Notes under the pieces: model-generated
Told to the model about the DNA's origin: nothing
The model's database searches: none
The model's input: the letters and a program-made list of their open reading frames with translations, nothing else
In this document: positions 1 through 13,228 of the stretch, piece after piece
Layout of the letters: the number at the start of each line of letters is the position of its first letter
Position numbering within the stretch: the first letter of the stretch is position 1
Made by a program: the position numbers and the translations under genes
Assembly (NCBI RefSeq): GCF_901709675.1
Contig: NC_051099.1
Span: forward strand, 5,146,001 to 5,210,000
Direction: 5' to 3'
Length of the DNA stretch: 64,000 bases
From: Syngnathus acus
Lineage: Eukaryota > Chordata > Actinopteri > Syngnathiformes > Syngnathidae

Positions 1-3000
1 CATGGTGGGTCACCACTTTAAATACCTTTGCTTTCAATGTTGGTATTTAACATACAGTATTATTTACATGTTAATTATTTAATAAAATCTATTTTTGCCT
101 TGGCATCATGGTGGGGTTTTTTTTTTTTGGGGGGGGGGGGGGGGGGGAATCCATGGTTCCTTTGTAAACAGACAAACAAAGAAAGAAAGAAAGTTTTGGG
201 TCAGTTCAGTGTAGTAAGTCGGCCACAGCGAGTACCCAAGTCCTCATTTCCCCTTTTAACATCCACAATTTCTTTGACCAGAGGATGTTACCTTCATTGC
301 TCAATGTAAAACAAACTGCTGGGTAAGCAAGCTTAAATTTCTACAGATGTGTTCTTTTTTCCTTGTTCTTCCTTTTTGCTGAGTTATCATATATGTTGAT
401 CTGTTCTAAAACTCAAATTGTTTAATATTGCCTGTTTGTTAGCAGGATAGACTTGACCTTTTGCGTGCAGCTTCAAAAAAAAGTATCAAAGGTAGCAATC
501 TAAAGATGTAACTATAGTTTGTTGGCGACTACCTTTAAATGAAGGTTCTTAATCTCAATTTGATGTTTCTTGATTAACTAAAGGCTAAAAGAAATTGCTG
601 CACACAGTATAGTGCACACATACCCCATGATTTGTTTGTATTTTGTTTTATGTAATGATTGTGACAAGGCGTAATATGTTGCCTTGAACACTACAATCAT
701 GGCACTCATAAAGAGAAGAGAAGTGAAGTATGTCACAATTGTGGCCTTCGGACTCTAAGGATATCATATAGGAGGTCATAGTCTTGGCCTATTACGGAAA
801 AAAAAAACAGCAGTAGTTTTTTTTCCATGTTCCCTCTTCTAATAAATGTTCTCATCCCACATTTTACACATCATCTGCAGCATTACACAAAAGTGTCAAA
901 TGACTTGCAGCTGACAAAACCTTTCCCTTGCACATTTTGACCGTTAGTGCACTCCGGTGCTTTGGCGAGGATTGTGGTACAGATGGGAGCTCTGTCTTCC
1001 TCTGGGTGGGTCCATCTCAGAGACTCAGAAGGGCTGCCAACTTGCATCCGGAAAAGCTGCGCTTAAGTCTCCATGGACTCCTCTGCTCTCTTTCTGTCTC
1101 TTTTCGTGCTTTCCTTGAAACACAGGAGATAAATAAGAATAAAAAGAACGTTTTCTAAGTGTCTTTGTTTGAGATGTTCCACTCTGGGGGAAGGTTTTTA
1201 TTCCCTAAAAGACATTTAGCATTGCTTTTAGATGGCCAAACAAACATGTCTGCCTGATAGCTGTAACATTTAATTCCAAGTCTCTGCTTGCACCTCCATA
1301 TTCTCAAATGAATCTTTACTGGCATTCAGGAAACTACAACCAGAACCTTTGAACCACTTCTGGCATGAAGTTACTATTTGACTACCATTGAGAGTTTGCT
1401 TCCTGTATGCAAGTGAAGTTTAATTTGAAAGATGACGCCCTCTCGCGGCCGCAAGCTTTAATTGAAACTTTATGGACTTGTTGAAGGTTTTCAGTGAAGA
1501 TACTCATAATCCACTGAAGAGAATGTGATCACTTATTTTATAAATTAATACAAATTCACTTGCCTATGCCACGGTAGTTCCACAAAAAATGTACTCAAGT
1601 TGGCAAGAAATATTACTAAAGAAATTATTTGAGTAAGAACAAGCATTCAGTGGGGGGAAAAAAACTACTCAAGAAGCCTGCTAAGTAAATAACAGGGCAT
1701 GAATGTCAAACAGCCAAAAATATGAATTAATATGCATTAATGCAAAAATAAATTAAGGACATCCATTACTCAAATGATAATAAAAGTACTTTATATTTCA
1801 AGGACTGGAAGATCTGGCAACACATGAAATATACAGTTACAAATAATTCCTTACTTTAAAATTGGTGCCTATTCATGCGGTTGACATGACTTTTCATAAG
1901 GACACCCAAATATGTTAACACAATAAAGTCACGACAAACTGAAGGTGTGCACAAATTTCATCATGATTAGACATTGCCCCTGCCCCGGAGGAGGAGCCAC
2001 ACAGATCAGAATAAATGTTTGGGTTGGGATTACTCACTGTTACATCTCCCTCTGTGCAGCACAACATGAAATCAAGTACAGGTATGACATTTCAAATATT
2101 TTACCATATTTTGTCATTGTTGTTTGGATTTTACAAGTGTTTTTATTCTTTAGTTTTTGGATGCCTTGTTTTGTACCTCCAAACTATTTGAATGGGCAAC
2201 AACATCCTGACTCTCATTCATAGTTTAACCTTAAAACTATCCTTAAACTCAACATGGTGTCTCACTAGAAAATTATTAGCTACTCCAATGAATACTGTAA
2301 TCCCCCCCAAAAAAGTTTTATGATAGGAAAAGCAAACAGTGATCCATTAGTCGAGCACCAAAATAAGAAGTTGCATGGTCACATGCGCTCTGTGAAGAAT
2401 TTCATGTATCCAAATTGTACTGTTACATTTATCTAAGTGGAAAAGAACAGTAAAGTTGAGGCACTTACTGTATTCTGTTAATGTAACACTATGTGACGCC
2501 GACAGAATCTCACCTAGATTGTGAAACATTCATGGATAACAATTTGAGCACAAAATTATTATATACACAAAAAGAAAAATATTTATGATTGAATCCGTAT
2601 TCTTGATTGATAACAAAGAAGAGTGACAGTAAAGCTTTCCTGTTATGATTCCACAGACATTAAATCGTTACTAACTACCGTTTGCAGTACACACTATCTT
2701 TATTTCAGTGAGACTGGAGATTACAGAAGGGTTCACGCTGACCCTCCTTGAAAGAGAGCAAAGATTACGATCATTCACAGGAAGTTGAACCCTATTTTAT
2801 GGTCCTTGCTAAAGAGTGCAAAACACTCTCTTTAATGCTGATTCCTGAGTTCAGTAGATCGAAGCGACTTTCGCAGAGTTCAAAGTTCAACATGATGGAC
2901 TTCTCCCATAACTGATTTATTAGTCTTTCTTTTGGCTCCATGTTAAGGAAATGAGATTGTTTTAAATATTCACATTACCAAATATACTTTTTCCCTCTCT

Positions 3001-3029
3001 CTGTTTAATCCAACTTTATTGTTAAACAG
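1..3029. other. Upstream non-coding region, no gene recognised
   Basis: No open reading frame here resembles a known protein and none is joined by convincing splice sites. The stretch is AT-rich with homopolymer runs, including a poly-G run near 130-147. It may hold the promoter and a first exon of the pdzd3-like gene that starts downstream, but I could not identify a start codon that splices in phase into the exon at 3030. Confidence 0.5.
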
Positions 3030-5379
3030 AGAACAGCGACAACATCAGCCAGCCTCCCAATGAAAAAAGGTAAAGTATATCATGAATACTCATTTCTTTT
3101 GATATTTTGCTTTTTTGCTCAGCGTGACATTTTGAGTTTAGGAACACTGTAATCTTGAATCCGCTGGGACAAAGATAAGATAAGATTTTATTGTGACATC
3201 TTATCGTGACAATCTCCTTCAGGAGGATAATTTTTTAACTACATTGAAATCATTGAATGAAAATGACATCTAGTCTCATTTCTTCCTGTGAAGGCAATTT
3301 CGATTTAATCCCAAAGAAGGAATAGACAACCCGATGATGGTCATAGAAGGTACGTTCTTAAGACCTTCGAATCATATACACAGTAGGCATTTAAGTTTCG
3401 TTCCATCCCTTGACTTCCAGAATGGACACCCAGAGCGCGTCTGTGTGTGCTAAAAAGGGACGAAGGGGAGACCTTTGGCTTCCATCTGAGAGCGGAGTGG
3501 GACCAACAAGGTCACATTATCAGAAGGGTGCTTTCTGGGGGCATTGCAGCTCGCTGTGGACTTGAAGATGGAGACAGGCTTCTTGAAGTCAACAACATCT
3601 ATGTAGATGGTGCAACTCACCAGGAGGTAAATCAGTATACTGTCCAAATTTATATACTATTAGTGAGTGCTATGTTTTTCTTTTTTTTTGAGCTGAAGTT
3701 GTTTTGGATCAGGTCTCCAGGAGAATACGGCTAAGCGGACATCACGTATGCTTACTGGTTCTGGATGGGGAGGCGTACGAGAAGGCAATCGCCATGGGAC
3801 GTGACCTCCGCGATATTGCGAAAGCCTTTAAGGGTGAAGACTTTAAAGCACCAAGACTGTGTCACATCACACGGGATCCTGTCTTGGGTCTAGGCATCAA
3901 TTTCACACCTGTTGGAGGTACGCCACTCTTGCCGCTCACATGTTGGAGAAGAAAGACTGTGTTGATTTTTGTCACGTAGCTGAAAAGGGCTGCTTCTCTG
4001 TCAACCCGGTGGACGGAGGGCCGGCTGAAAACGCCGGCGTACTTAAAGGGGATCGCCTGGTGTGGATGAATGGAGCCCTGCTTTCAGATCTCACACACTC
4101 TGCACTTAGTAGAATGGTATAAACAGCTTAATACGAAAAGGGCAAGGTCCAGAATTATTTGGACAATCAAGGAATCTATATGAGATGGAATATTTCCTTT
4201 GAGGAAATTTTGACTTAATTCCTAAATATTTTAATTCAAGAGGAAACTCTTGAATTAAAATCAGTACCCACCAAAAATATTGTCCAATTACTTCTAGACT
4301 GACCTGTATGAGCAAGATGCCATCTTCCAGTCATTTTTCTTTGCAGATGAAAAAATGTGGCAAATACATCACCATCCTCGTGATTGACAGCAAGAATGAG
4401 AAAACGTACACTGCACTACGGATGCCCATCCTCCCTTCTATGGCGGTTCCACACAATCTGCCTTATAGACCAAGAAAACTAGATTTGGATTTGGCACCTG
4501 AGGGATACGGTTTTTTCCTTCGCTTTGAGAAAGCTCCTTCGGGTCGTACAGGTGAGAGCTCACAATTGTGTTCAACGCAGAGATTGCATTTTGGCCTTTT
4601 TTTTTTTTATATACACGACAGCTCATGTCCTGCGTATGGTGGATTCTGGCAGTCCAGCAGAGAGGGCTGGGATGCAAGATGGCGACGTGCTGCTGGACGT
4701 GAACGGAGAGTCCACGGAGTTGCTACATCACGATGAGATTGTGACAAGAGTGAGAGAGAGCGGACAACATATTTCACTTAGCACCATCACTCCACAGGGC
4801 CATGATTTTTACACGCAGGTGGGCGTCGCTATTTTTCCCGTCTGTAAATTTCAGTCGGGCCTGGTAGTAAAGCCTGGTCGATTTTTGCAGTTAGGTCTAT
4901 CACCACTCCTCTTCTGTGAGGATGACGCTATTCAAATGGAAAGTGGGGAAGCATCAGAAGACAGCCCACAAGCTGAAGAAGGACCATCAGGCTTCAACCT
5001 TGACTGTACACCACAGTGTCCCGAGACCTTCATCAGTCAAGTAGGGTTGAAAATACCATTTTTCAATTCACCTCTGCATGAAGTTAACATTTGCTCTTTT
5101 GTTTAGGTGGCCCCAGGGAGCCCGGGAAAGAAATCAGAACTATTCGTGGGTGATATAGTGATGGAAGTTAATGGACAAAATGTGAGGGACCAATACCTGG
5201 AAGATGTCGTTGTGCTTGATAAGGAAGATTCTGACAACAGTGGAGCACTTTCTATCACCACCTGTGAGGTGAAAGAATATTTTAGAAAAAATAAAAATAA
5301 GCATTCTATAACGGTATACAATATTTACATTGCATTTCTGTCTCATTCTTAACAGGACACAGAGGTTTCCCGCCTGTGA
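3030..5379 (+). CDS. pdzd3: PDZ-domain scaffold protein, NHERF4 (PDZD3)-like, 5' end incomplete
   Basis: NHERF-family proteins are adaptors that bind the C-termini of membrane transporters and receptors at the apical membrane of epithelia; that role is known for the family, not shown here. Ten exons join in phase with GT/AG borders: 3030-3069, 3294-3349, 3421-3626, 3713-3917, 3980-4116, 4347-4551, 4622-4818, 4891-5040, 5107-5268 and 5356-5379 (stop TGA at 5377). They encode about 459 residues. Carboxylate-binding loops of four PDZ domains are visible: FGFHL, LGINF, YGFFL and GFNLD, each followed by the typical glycine-rich GD(R/V/I) turn (EDGDRLLEVN, LKGDRLVWMN, QDGDVLLDVN, FVGDIVMEVN). The N-terminal block FNPKEGIDNP before PDZ1 fits PDZD3 rather than PDZK1. 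The start codon is unresolved: the exon at 3030 has no in-frame ATG, so an earlier exon is expected; the ATG pair at 3343 is a poor alternative. A polyadenylation signal lies at 5444. Confidence 0.85.
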
Positions 5380-5443
5380 AATGACTTGATTGCCACGACC
5401 TACACTCCAACTATTCAGACTGCATACATTTATTATTTGTGTA

Positions 5444-5449
5444 AATAAA
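5444..5449 (+). terminator. Polyadenylation signal of the pdzd3-like gene
   Basis: AATAAA lies 65 bases after the stop codon of the PDZ gene, a usual place for a short 3' UTR. Confidence 0.6.
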
Positions 5450-6135
5450 CAAATCTCACAATAATTTTGTGCTGTGCAATATTTCATTTGTTTCAACAAA
5501 TGTGCTCACTTAGAGTTGCAGTAATTATGGAAAGTGGGGAAACACAAACAGTTCTACTAATCTTATGAGAAGATGAGGAATTTCATTTCAAGGGTTTTAA
5601 ATTAATTATAAGGGATACATGACAATTTATCAATTATTACTCCTATGAATTTCTAATCCTTAACACGTTCTAGTTATACACCAACTGCTAATCTAGTCTA
5701 CCCTTTAGTGTACTGCGTAAAAATATATATAACACGAACATTATTTAAAGAAAAGCAATTCAGACACTGTATGACAACAGTTACCTTACTTTTGGGACTG
5801 AATAAAGCTAACGGCACGTAATGAAACGTCACGAGACTCTGGCTCAAATTTCGACGACTCTATGAATCAAACACCAAGGGTTACATTCGTTCTCTTTAAT
5901 TTTTATGACGATATTGGTGACGAACGTATAAAATAGCGACACATTAGCACAGATGGGGTTAAAGGACATTGTCGCCTTACCTTGTCAGGAGGAGGACTGG
6001 TTCTTATAAAAAACATTCTACCTTTTCCTGTCTGGAAACGAGTCCGGTATTAACTGTAAGTGCGACACCATTTTTTTGAGAAAAACTACATTTTGATATA
6101 CAGCGTATTGTATTGACATAGAATTTGAATAAATA
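5450..6135. other. Intergenic stretch between the PDZ gene and the polyubiquitin gene
   Basis: AT-rich DNA with no coding potential seen. It should contain the promoter and untranslated first exon of the downstream polyubiquitin gene, but I could not place either. Confidence 0.4.
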
Positions 6136-6452
6136 CAGTAATGCCTCGTTTATCGCGGATAATTGGTTCCAAAAACCACCCGCGATAAGTGAAATCCGCG
6201 AAGTACGGTCACCAACAAGAAGTACTGGGCAGGCTAGCGGAAAGATGCTAATTCGCGATCGTGCTAACACGCGAAAACGGACTTCTAAAGGAATATAAAC
6301 GAACATTTGGAGCAATACTACATTGTCCTAAAGGTTAGACACGTTTCCTCAATTTAGAAGTTTTATTTTGACTTATAAATGTTTTTTTAATTTGGAAAAA
6401 AAAATCTGCGATGTAGTGAAGCCACGATAAACGAAACGCGAAGTAGTGAGGG

Positions 6453-6458
<6 letters not shown>
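6136..6458. mobile_element. Mariner-type MITE with TA target duplication
   Basis: The left end begins CAGTAATGCCTCGTTTATCG just after a TA. The right end, read on the other strand, begins AGTGATCCCTC and continues to CGTTTATCG, again next to TA. The two ends form an imperfect terminal inverted repeat around a non-coding core of about 300 bases. This matches a non-autonomous Tc1/mariner-like element. It sits inside what is probably the 5' UTR intron of the polyubiquitin gene. Confidence 0.6.

Positions 6459-6548
<90 letters not shown>
6458..6548. repeat. (AT)n microsatellite, about 91 bp
   Basis: Uninterrupted AT dinucleotides start exactly at the right TA flank of the MITE, which suggests that the run grew from the target duplication. 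It ends about 50 bases before the splice acceptor of the polyubiquitin gene. Confidence 0.95.
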
Positions 6549-6551
<3 letters not shown>

Positions 6552-6577
6552 TCTTGCCTCTTTAAGGGCTAGAGTAA

Positions 6578-7543
<966 letters not shown>

Positions 7544-7586
7544 ACCTCTCAAGCTAATATTATGTCTGATTTGTTAAATTTGAATG

Positions 7587-7592
7587 AATAAA
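7587..7592 (+). terminator. Polyadenylation signal of the polyubiquitin locus
   Basis: AATAAA 44 bases past the final stop of the ubiquitin array. Its presence shows that the transcript unit once extended through the fourth unit. Confidence 0.55.
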
Positions 7593-8168
7593 AGACTAAA
7601 CCAATCTAATTTGTTGTTTGTGAGAACACTGGTGGCTTCTTCTGCCCTTCAAAAGAAACTACATGGGTTTTATTAACCTTTTAAAAATAGGGCATACATT
7701 CTCGAGTCACGTAGTCAATATGAAGCATATATTTGTAACCTTTAATAACCATTGAAGGGGTTGTAATGTTTTTCCTTACCAATGTACATTACACTCTATG
7801 AATGAAATTTAAAACTTAGATTGATGCACAATTTAAAAAATAAAAATTAGCATGATTTTTTCATATAATTTTATTATATTAAGAGTATTAAGCAATTGTT
7901 GGTGTCGTACTCACTGTTGACAATTTGAAAAATAAGAATATATTTTGGAATTACCTTTTTGGGACGATTGATGGTAGGAATTGCATCAAAAGACACGAAT
8001 TATTTATTGATAGCTAATATATTTGACCTTGTTGATAAGACGGGCAATTTATGTACAGGCAGTTGTTTGGGCAGCTCTCTCGAAAAGGGTCCTTTTGCTG
8101 GGGGTGACATTCAGTCGGCTAGCCTAGCAGCAACCGGACAAACAGCGTGCCTCGATTACCGTCTCAAA

Positions 8169-9146
8169 ATGGCACAGGCAGTGCAAAAACTGGTCGCCAA
8201 AGTACCATCTTTGGTTGGTGGTGAGTTTTCTTGTTGTTGCAGTTGAATAACGCATGATCGGTTAGGACTTGCTATTTCTTTGAAGGCTTCACTCTGTTGA
8301 GTTAGCAAGTCCTACATTAGCTGGCTGCTAACTGAATAAAATGAATAGATTTGTGGTAACTATTGCGAGTTGACGCACCGACTAACTTGTTGCCGTAACA
8401 AGTATTTATTGTTGCCGTAACAAGTATATTTTATGGTATAAATATAGCTGCTGGTTTTTGCGGCGATCATTTGTTGTAGAAAGCTCAACGCTAACATTAG
8501 CATTAGCTGTTGTAGTGTTTGCTAATTGTATGTCCTCATTTTAGCCGCTGTCACCTACTCCAAACCTCGGCTAGCAACCTTTTGGCATTACGCCCGCGTT
8601 GAACTTGTTCCACCAAGTCCAGCCGAGATCCCCAAGGCCATCGAGGGGGCATCCAACCTCATCAAGGGTTTCCAGACTGGACGACTTGGTCAAACAACAG
8701 TGAAGGTGCGTTAACGTGGCTTTACAGGCGATGCTTTTGCCATACAGTAATCATATACAGTAAATGTAAGTTATTACATGTGTTTTGAATTTCATGCAGG
8801 TGCTTATTTAATTTAATCTATGATTAAATGTGATGGGTTAATGAAAGATGCTCTTGCATGTACTCTGTGTTTTAATTGTGAAAATAATCCATCTTGCCAT
8901 CTCCACCTTTTGAAACTATCTATAGCAGATGTTTTGTGAAAGCGTTTTAATGTCATGTCATCTGGCAAATCTAAAACCATTCGATTAGTTCTGTTACAAA
9001 AAAACGAGCATTAATTTGTTAATCTGAATGTGTTTTTCTCACTACAGGATGCTCTAAGGAATGGGCTGGTGGCGACTGAAGTACTGATGTGGTTTTACAT
9101 TGGCGAGTGCATTGGAAAAGGAGGAATTATTGGTTATGATGTCTGA
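8169..9146 (+). CDS. atp5mg: ATP synthase subunit g, mitochondrial
   Basis: Subunit g is a small inner-membrane protein of the F1Fo ATP synthase, placed at the dimer interface where it helps to bend the cristae. Three coding exons, 8169-8220, 8545-8705 and 9048-9146, join in phase to 103 residues, the same length as the human protein. The sequence begins [17 protein letters not shown] and ends [10 protein letters not shown], with the C-terminal transmembrane segment around [20 protein letters not shown]. This last part contains the GxxxG-like motif of the family. A polyadenylation signal lies at 9221. The 3' end faces the 3' end of the minus-strand TRIM gene. Confidence 0.95.
8263..8314 (+). 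other. Intronic inverted repeat able to form a 12-bp hairpin
   Basis: TAGGACTTGCTA at 8263-8274 is perfectly complementary to TAGCAAGTCCTA at 8303-8314, with a 28-base loop, in intron 1 of atp5mg. It could be a small structured RNA or a remnant of a short palindromic repeat; no snoRNA boxes are evident. Confidence 0.5.
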
Positions 9147-9220
9147 ACTTTTGGACAATCATTATTTTTCTTTTCCTCTTGAGCATTGTATGCTTTATGT
9201 CCTACTAAATGTTTGGGAAC

Positions 9221-9226
9221 AATAAA
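9221..9226 (+). terminator. Polyadenylation signal of atp5mg
   Basis: AATAAA 75 bases after the stop codon of atp5mg. Confidence 0.6.
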
Positions 9227-9229
9227 CAG

Positions 9230-10114
9230 ATGTCTATTATTAAAAGACAAAAGTTTTCTCCACATGATCTCTCTAATGCATTTTAATGCCAACTAAAAAT
9301 GGTAAAAGGTATTTGACTTTTCAACTTCAAGGCATACAGAATAATCTAAAAAACATACCACTTTGTGTCCTAAATAAATAAATAGTTTACATGTACAGTT
9401 CCTGCCAAAAGTCTCGTTGATTTTCTAAATTGTAGGAACGAAATCAAACAGCTGCAGTACTAATCCATTTCAAGCCAATACTGCTTAAAACTACTTGGAA
9501 TGTCGTGCAAAGAGGCAGGTTTGCTTTGCAGGTTTTTATTTCTTCTCATTAACCGTTAGAGGGCGCTATTGTTACGTACACGCCTAATTTGTTATCACAT
9601 TTCCTTACGTATATGTTACATTAAGAATGAGAAGAAAAAAAAAGAGAAACTTTTTTCATTTAGCTTTATTGAAAACTATAAATCTGTCCAAAATATGACA
9701 TAAAACTGTCCTGGATAACAATTATCTTCAGGGTTTTCATTAAAGAGTGGCCTATGTAAGTACACGTGCATAACATTAAATAAAGGTTAGTTGAACTGTG
9801 GGTGGCTTGGGGATAGGAGAACATGAGAATAAAATATATTTCTACAGAAAAAAGAAAAATGTGACAATGCTTCCAGTTATGTTTGAATTACGAAAGAACA
9901 ATTGCCACATCCTTTCAAACAAGATGAATATGAAATATCAGGATATGACATACTATTTTTGGCAGTGATCTTTGGAAGTGTGAAAGTAATTAGATTTCGC
10001 AAAATACAGAGTGTAACATCAATTTCAAAGTTATGCAAAAAATATATATCCCAAAAGAATGATATAAGACGTTATCAAAATGTAAGTGTTGGCTCAAATA
10101 TATCACATTGATGT
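9230..10114. other. Convergent intergenic region between atp5mg and the TRIM gene
   Basis: No coding signal. The likely 3' UTR of the minus-strand TRIM gene occupies the right part; a reverse-strand polyadenylation signal (TTTATT on the plus strand) is at 9665-9670, about 450 bases past the stop. Confidence 0.4.
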
Positions 10115-13100
10115 TCACTTGATGTTGCAAATTTTGACCGATGTTCCAACTCCAAAGCCCGGATAAAGGGGTTCGGTGAATGTGGTCTCGAACCTGTGCA
10201 GGAGCGTCATGCTACTTCCGATACTGTAGAACGCCAGCACACCTGCATTATGGTCCAAATACACGCCTATTCTCGGTGAGTGCGGGCCGCTCACGGTTTT
10301 ATCGACTCTATTATGCCAGGCTGAGTAGCCGGTGTCGGAGCAGAGAAGACTCCAGGATTTATCGTTATAGCCCAGCAGACACAATGAGCCTTTGCCTTTC
10401 CGGCTGATACCCCTGTAGGCCGCTCCGATGGAGAACTCCCCGCTCCACTCGATCTCCCAGTAGAAGCGGCCTCCGGACAGCCCCTCCCGGCACAGGACCT
10501 GAGCAAAACTGTCAAACCTCTCTGGGCTTTCTCCATAGGGCTGCAGGTCCCTGGTTCGGATGACTTTTCTGCTGTGCTCAGAGATGGACAGCTCTTTGTA
10601 GGCTGTGACTGGATCCAACTTGAGCTGACAGAAGTCTGACAAGCAATGCACTTTTATTTTCTGAGCTGTCTTAAAATATTGTTGATATTTTGAGGACTTA
10701 CATTTGATAAAATCTGCTCTGCTCCTTGGTTCTGGGTTAGCATGACTCCTGTCCACTGTGGTCATGTTGTAGTCTTGACCTGCAAATTAAAAGTTTTAAA
10801 AATCTGACATTGGTGTTGTTTGACCTCATGCATTTAAGGTCAAGCTTGGAACTGGGTCATCTGGACAATAAGCTAAAAAATGAATCGTATCAGCTCACCT
10901 TTGCTCCTTCTGTCCAGGGTTCGACTTTCTGATGTGTACACCGGAACATCATTCACTGTAACGTACAGCACATTTATTTCCTTTTGTGTTTACTATGAGG
11001 AATTGATACACTTATATTCCTAAAACAAAACAAACCTGTCTTGGAGATCATCATCAGCTCTTCCCTGCCAAACTCTTCCAGACGCTCCTTGATGGCAGCA
11101 ACAGCTTTCCTGACGGCTCCAAAGGAAAAGTCGGGGTTCACGGTGACCTTTGGTATGAAGCCGTCATCAGTGGGGGTGCACAGGTAGTTGAAGTTCTGAG
11201 GGAAGCAAATTTGGATAAATAATTCCCAATATGCCCTGGATGTGTTTCTCTCCGCAGCGGAATACCTGCAAAAAATGGATGTGGTCATCTGTACTATAAA
11301 GCTGCTTCAAGCCTGACTCCTTTTTCTTCAGTTCATCAATCTCCTGTTCCAGACGCTCGACCAAAGCCTCGGCTTGGTTCAATGCAGCTTTCTCGTTGAT
11401 CCCGATCAGCTTGGTCACCTCTGACCTCATCCTCTCTATGGAACGAATCATGTCCTCAAACATCTTCTGACTCTCCACCATGGCTCGCTGGGCCGAGTTC
11501 TGCGGGAAAAGTGTGTTTTACTGGAAGTAATATGATTCGAGAAAACCCCCTTTGAGACTAAACACTTTTTTTTTTTAACAATGTAAGCCATAAGAAATAA
11601 AAGAATAATATTTAGTTGCCATCACAAACTTTGTAATGTTTAACCTTACCTTTAGTGAATCTACTGCAGTCTTCAACTCCTCCAACTCCTTCACACGTTC
11701 TTGACATTTTTGTCTTATCTCAGATGTGGAGATTCCCAAAAGTTTCTGTCATGAAAAATTTCATATTAGTAAATGTAACAAAAGTTGCCCGGCTTGATTG
11801 TTATTATTGGGGGGGGGGAAATGGAAGCTTAGTGCAGACATCCAACTCAGCATGTCTAATAAAGCCTATTCAAAGGGACTCCAAGTTTGATCTCTGACAG
11901 GGGGGTCCCTCATGGAATTCAGGCCATGTCCGGAATGTGAAAGCCAGCCCTGACTGACTTTTTAAAAAGATATTTCAAGGTGCACGCCGTAGTGACATTC
12001 AGAAACGAGGGCTTTTCTAATTCAGCTTTATTCTCCAACTCACCAAGCCATTCTTCAAGATAAGCTGGTGGAATGTGGGGAATCTGGCAGGGGGAGGGGG
12101 GAGGGAGGGAAGGAAGATGGTGTGAGATTTTGGGAAACTCTGATTGTAAATGTCCTGATTAGAGTTACCAGACTCTTGGGAGGAAATGAAATGGGGGGGG
12201 GGGGCATAAAGTTTAATAAACAATGTGGAGCTATACGCAACATGATCTGTGTTTTCTCACAGCTTGATTTTACAGTATTTTGGCTTTGATTCCCGAAAGC
12301 CTTGACTCCCTGACATTCCAGTATCACTCCTCCCACAGGTGGGAAATGGCACAGGAAGACAGTTTCAGTGTAGATGGAACATCGCATTCTCTGAAAAGCA
12401 ACTTTCGGTGGAGATAAGCGCCCCCCCCTGCACTCCCCACAGCTAATCAGAAAGTTTGTTTTGGCGGGTGAATGCGTAGCTGATATCTTTGGGAAAATAA
12501 GTCAAAGTACGTGCGACAGATAATATATGTTTATACAAACAAGAGTACACACTTTAGTTCTCGGAGGCCATTTGAAAGTGATCTAACAGGTAGTTGTGTG
12601 GTTGAACAACAAAGTCAAGCCATTTTTACTCTCCTACCTGTTTCTCGCTCCTCTCGGCCTCAGCGGAGACAATGTCGTGGCCTTTGTGTTCACTGACCGT
12701 GCAGATGGCACAGATACACATTTGGTCGGTTCGACAGAAGAGCTCCAAGGATTTCTGGTGCTGCGGGCAGATCTTCCTGTCCAGGTTTCCCAACTCGTCC
12801 ACTAACTTGTGCCTTTTGAATGTGGCTGACTCGTAGTGGGGCTTCAGGTGTTTCTCACAGTAGGACGCCAGACAGTTCAGGCACGATTTGACGGCCTTGA
12901 GTTTTTTCCCGGAGCAGAAGTCGCAGGGGACGTCGCTCGGCCCGGCGTAGCCGTTCCCTTGGGGTACGTGGACGTTGAGGTTCAGTCCGCTCTTCTTGAT
13001 CTTCTCGGCCACCATGCTGAGAGTGGCGTTGGGACGTAGCACGGGCCTCTGGGTGAAGGTGATCTTGCACTGGGGGCAAATGTAAATCCCCGTGTAGTCC

Positions 13101-13228
13101 GCCTCGTTCCAGTAGCCGCTGATGCAGTCCATACAGAAACTGTGACCGCAAGGAATAGCCACCGGGTCCCTCAGGAGATTCACGCACAAGGTACAGCTAA
13201 AGTAATCTGAAGATGTGTGATCGGCCAT
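10115..13228 (-). CDS. TRIM E3 ubiquitin ligase (RING, B-box, coiled coil, PRY/SPRY), copy A
   Basis: Seven exons on the minus strand: 13228-12638, 11745-11650, 11499-11266, 11195-11036, 10955-10899, 10779-10702 and 10635-10115. They join in phase to 578 residues. The C3HC4 RING has C12, C15, C27, H29, C32, C35, C51 and C54. Exon 1 also holds a zinc-binding CDFC...CLNCLASYCEKH module and a B-box 2 (CPQHQKSLELFCRTDQMCIC). The 96- and 234-base exons encode the coiled coil. The last exon is a PRY/SPRY domain with LDPVTAYKELS, the RFYWEIEW strand and RIGVYLDHNAGVLAFYS. Proteins of this build are class IV TRIM ligases; fish have many finTRIM and TRIM16/25-like members, often tied to antiviral responses, but I cannot give an orthologue. 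The ATG at 13228 is chosen because MADHTSSDYFSC begins just before the RING; an upstream in-frame ATG at 13279 would add 17 residues. The gene lies head to head with copy B. Confidence 0.88.

Noticed and set aside
3174-3215. GATAAGATAAGATTTTATTG motif in the intron before 3294
   Set aside because: Looks like part of a common dispersed fish sequence but only about 40 bases can be seen; no regulatory claim is justified.
5140-5499. Minus-strand open frame of 119 codons over the end of the PDZ gene
   Set aside because: It is antisense to a well-supported exon and resembles no family.
12836-13039. Plus-strand frames over TRIM copy A exon 1
   Set aside because: They are shadows of the GC-rich RING and B-box coding exon on the other strand.
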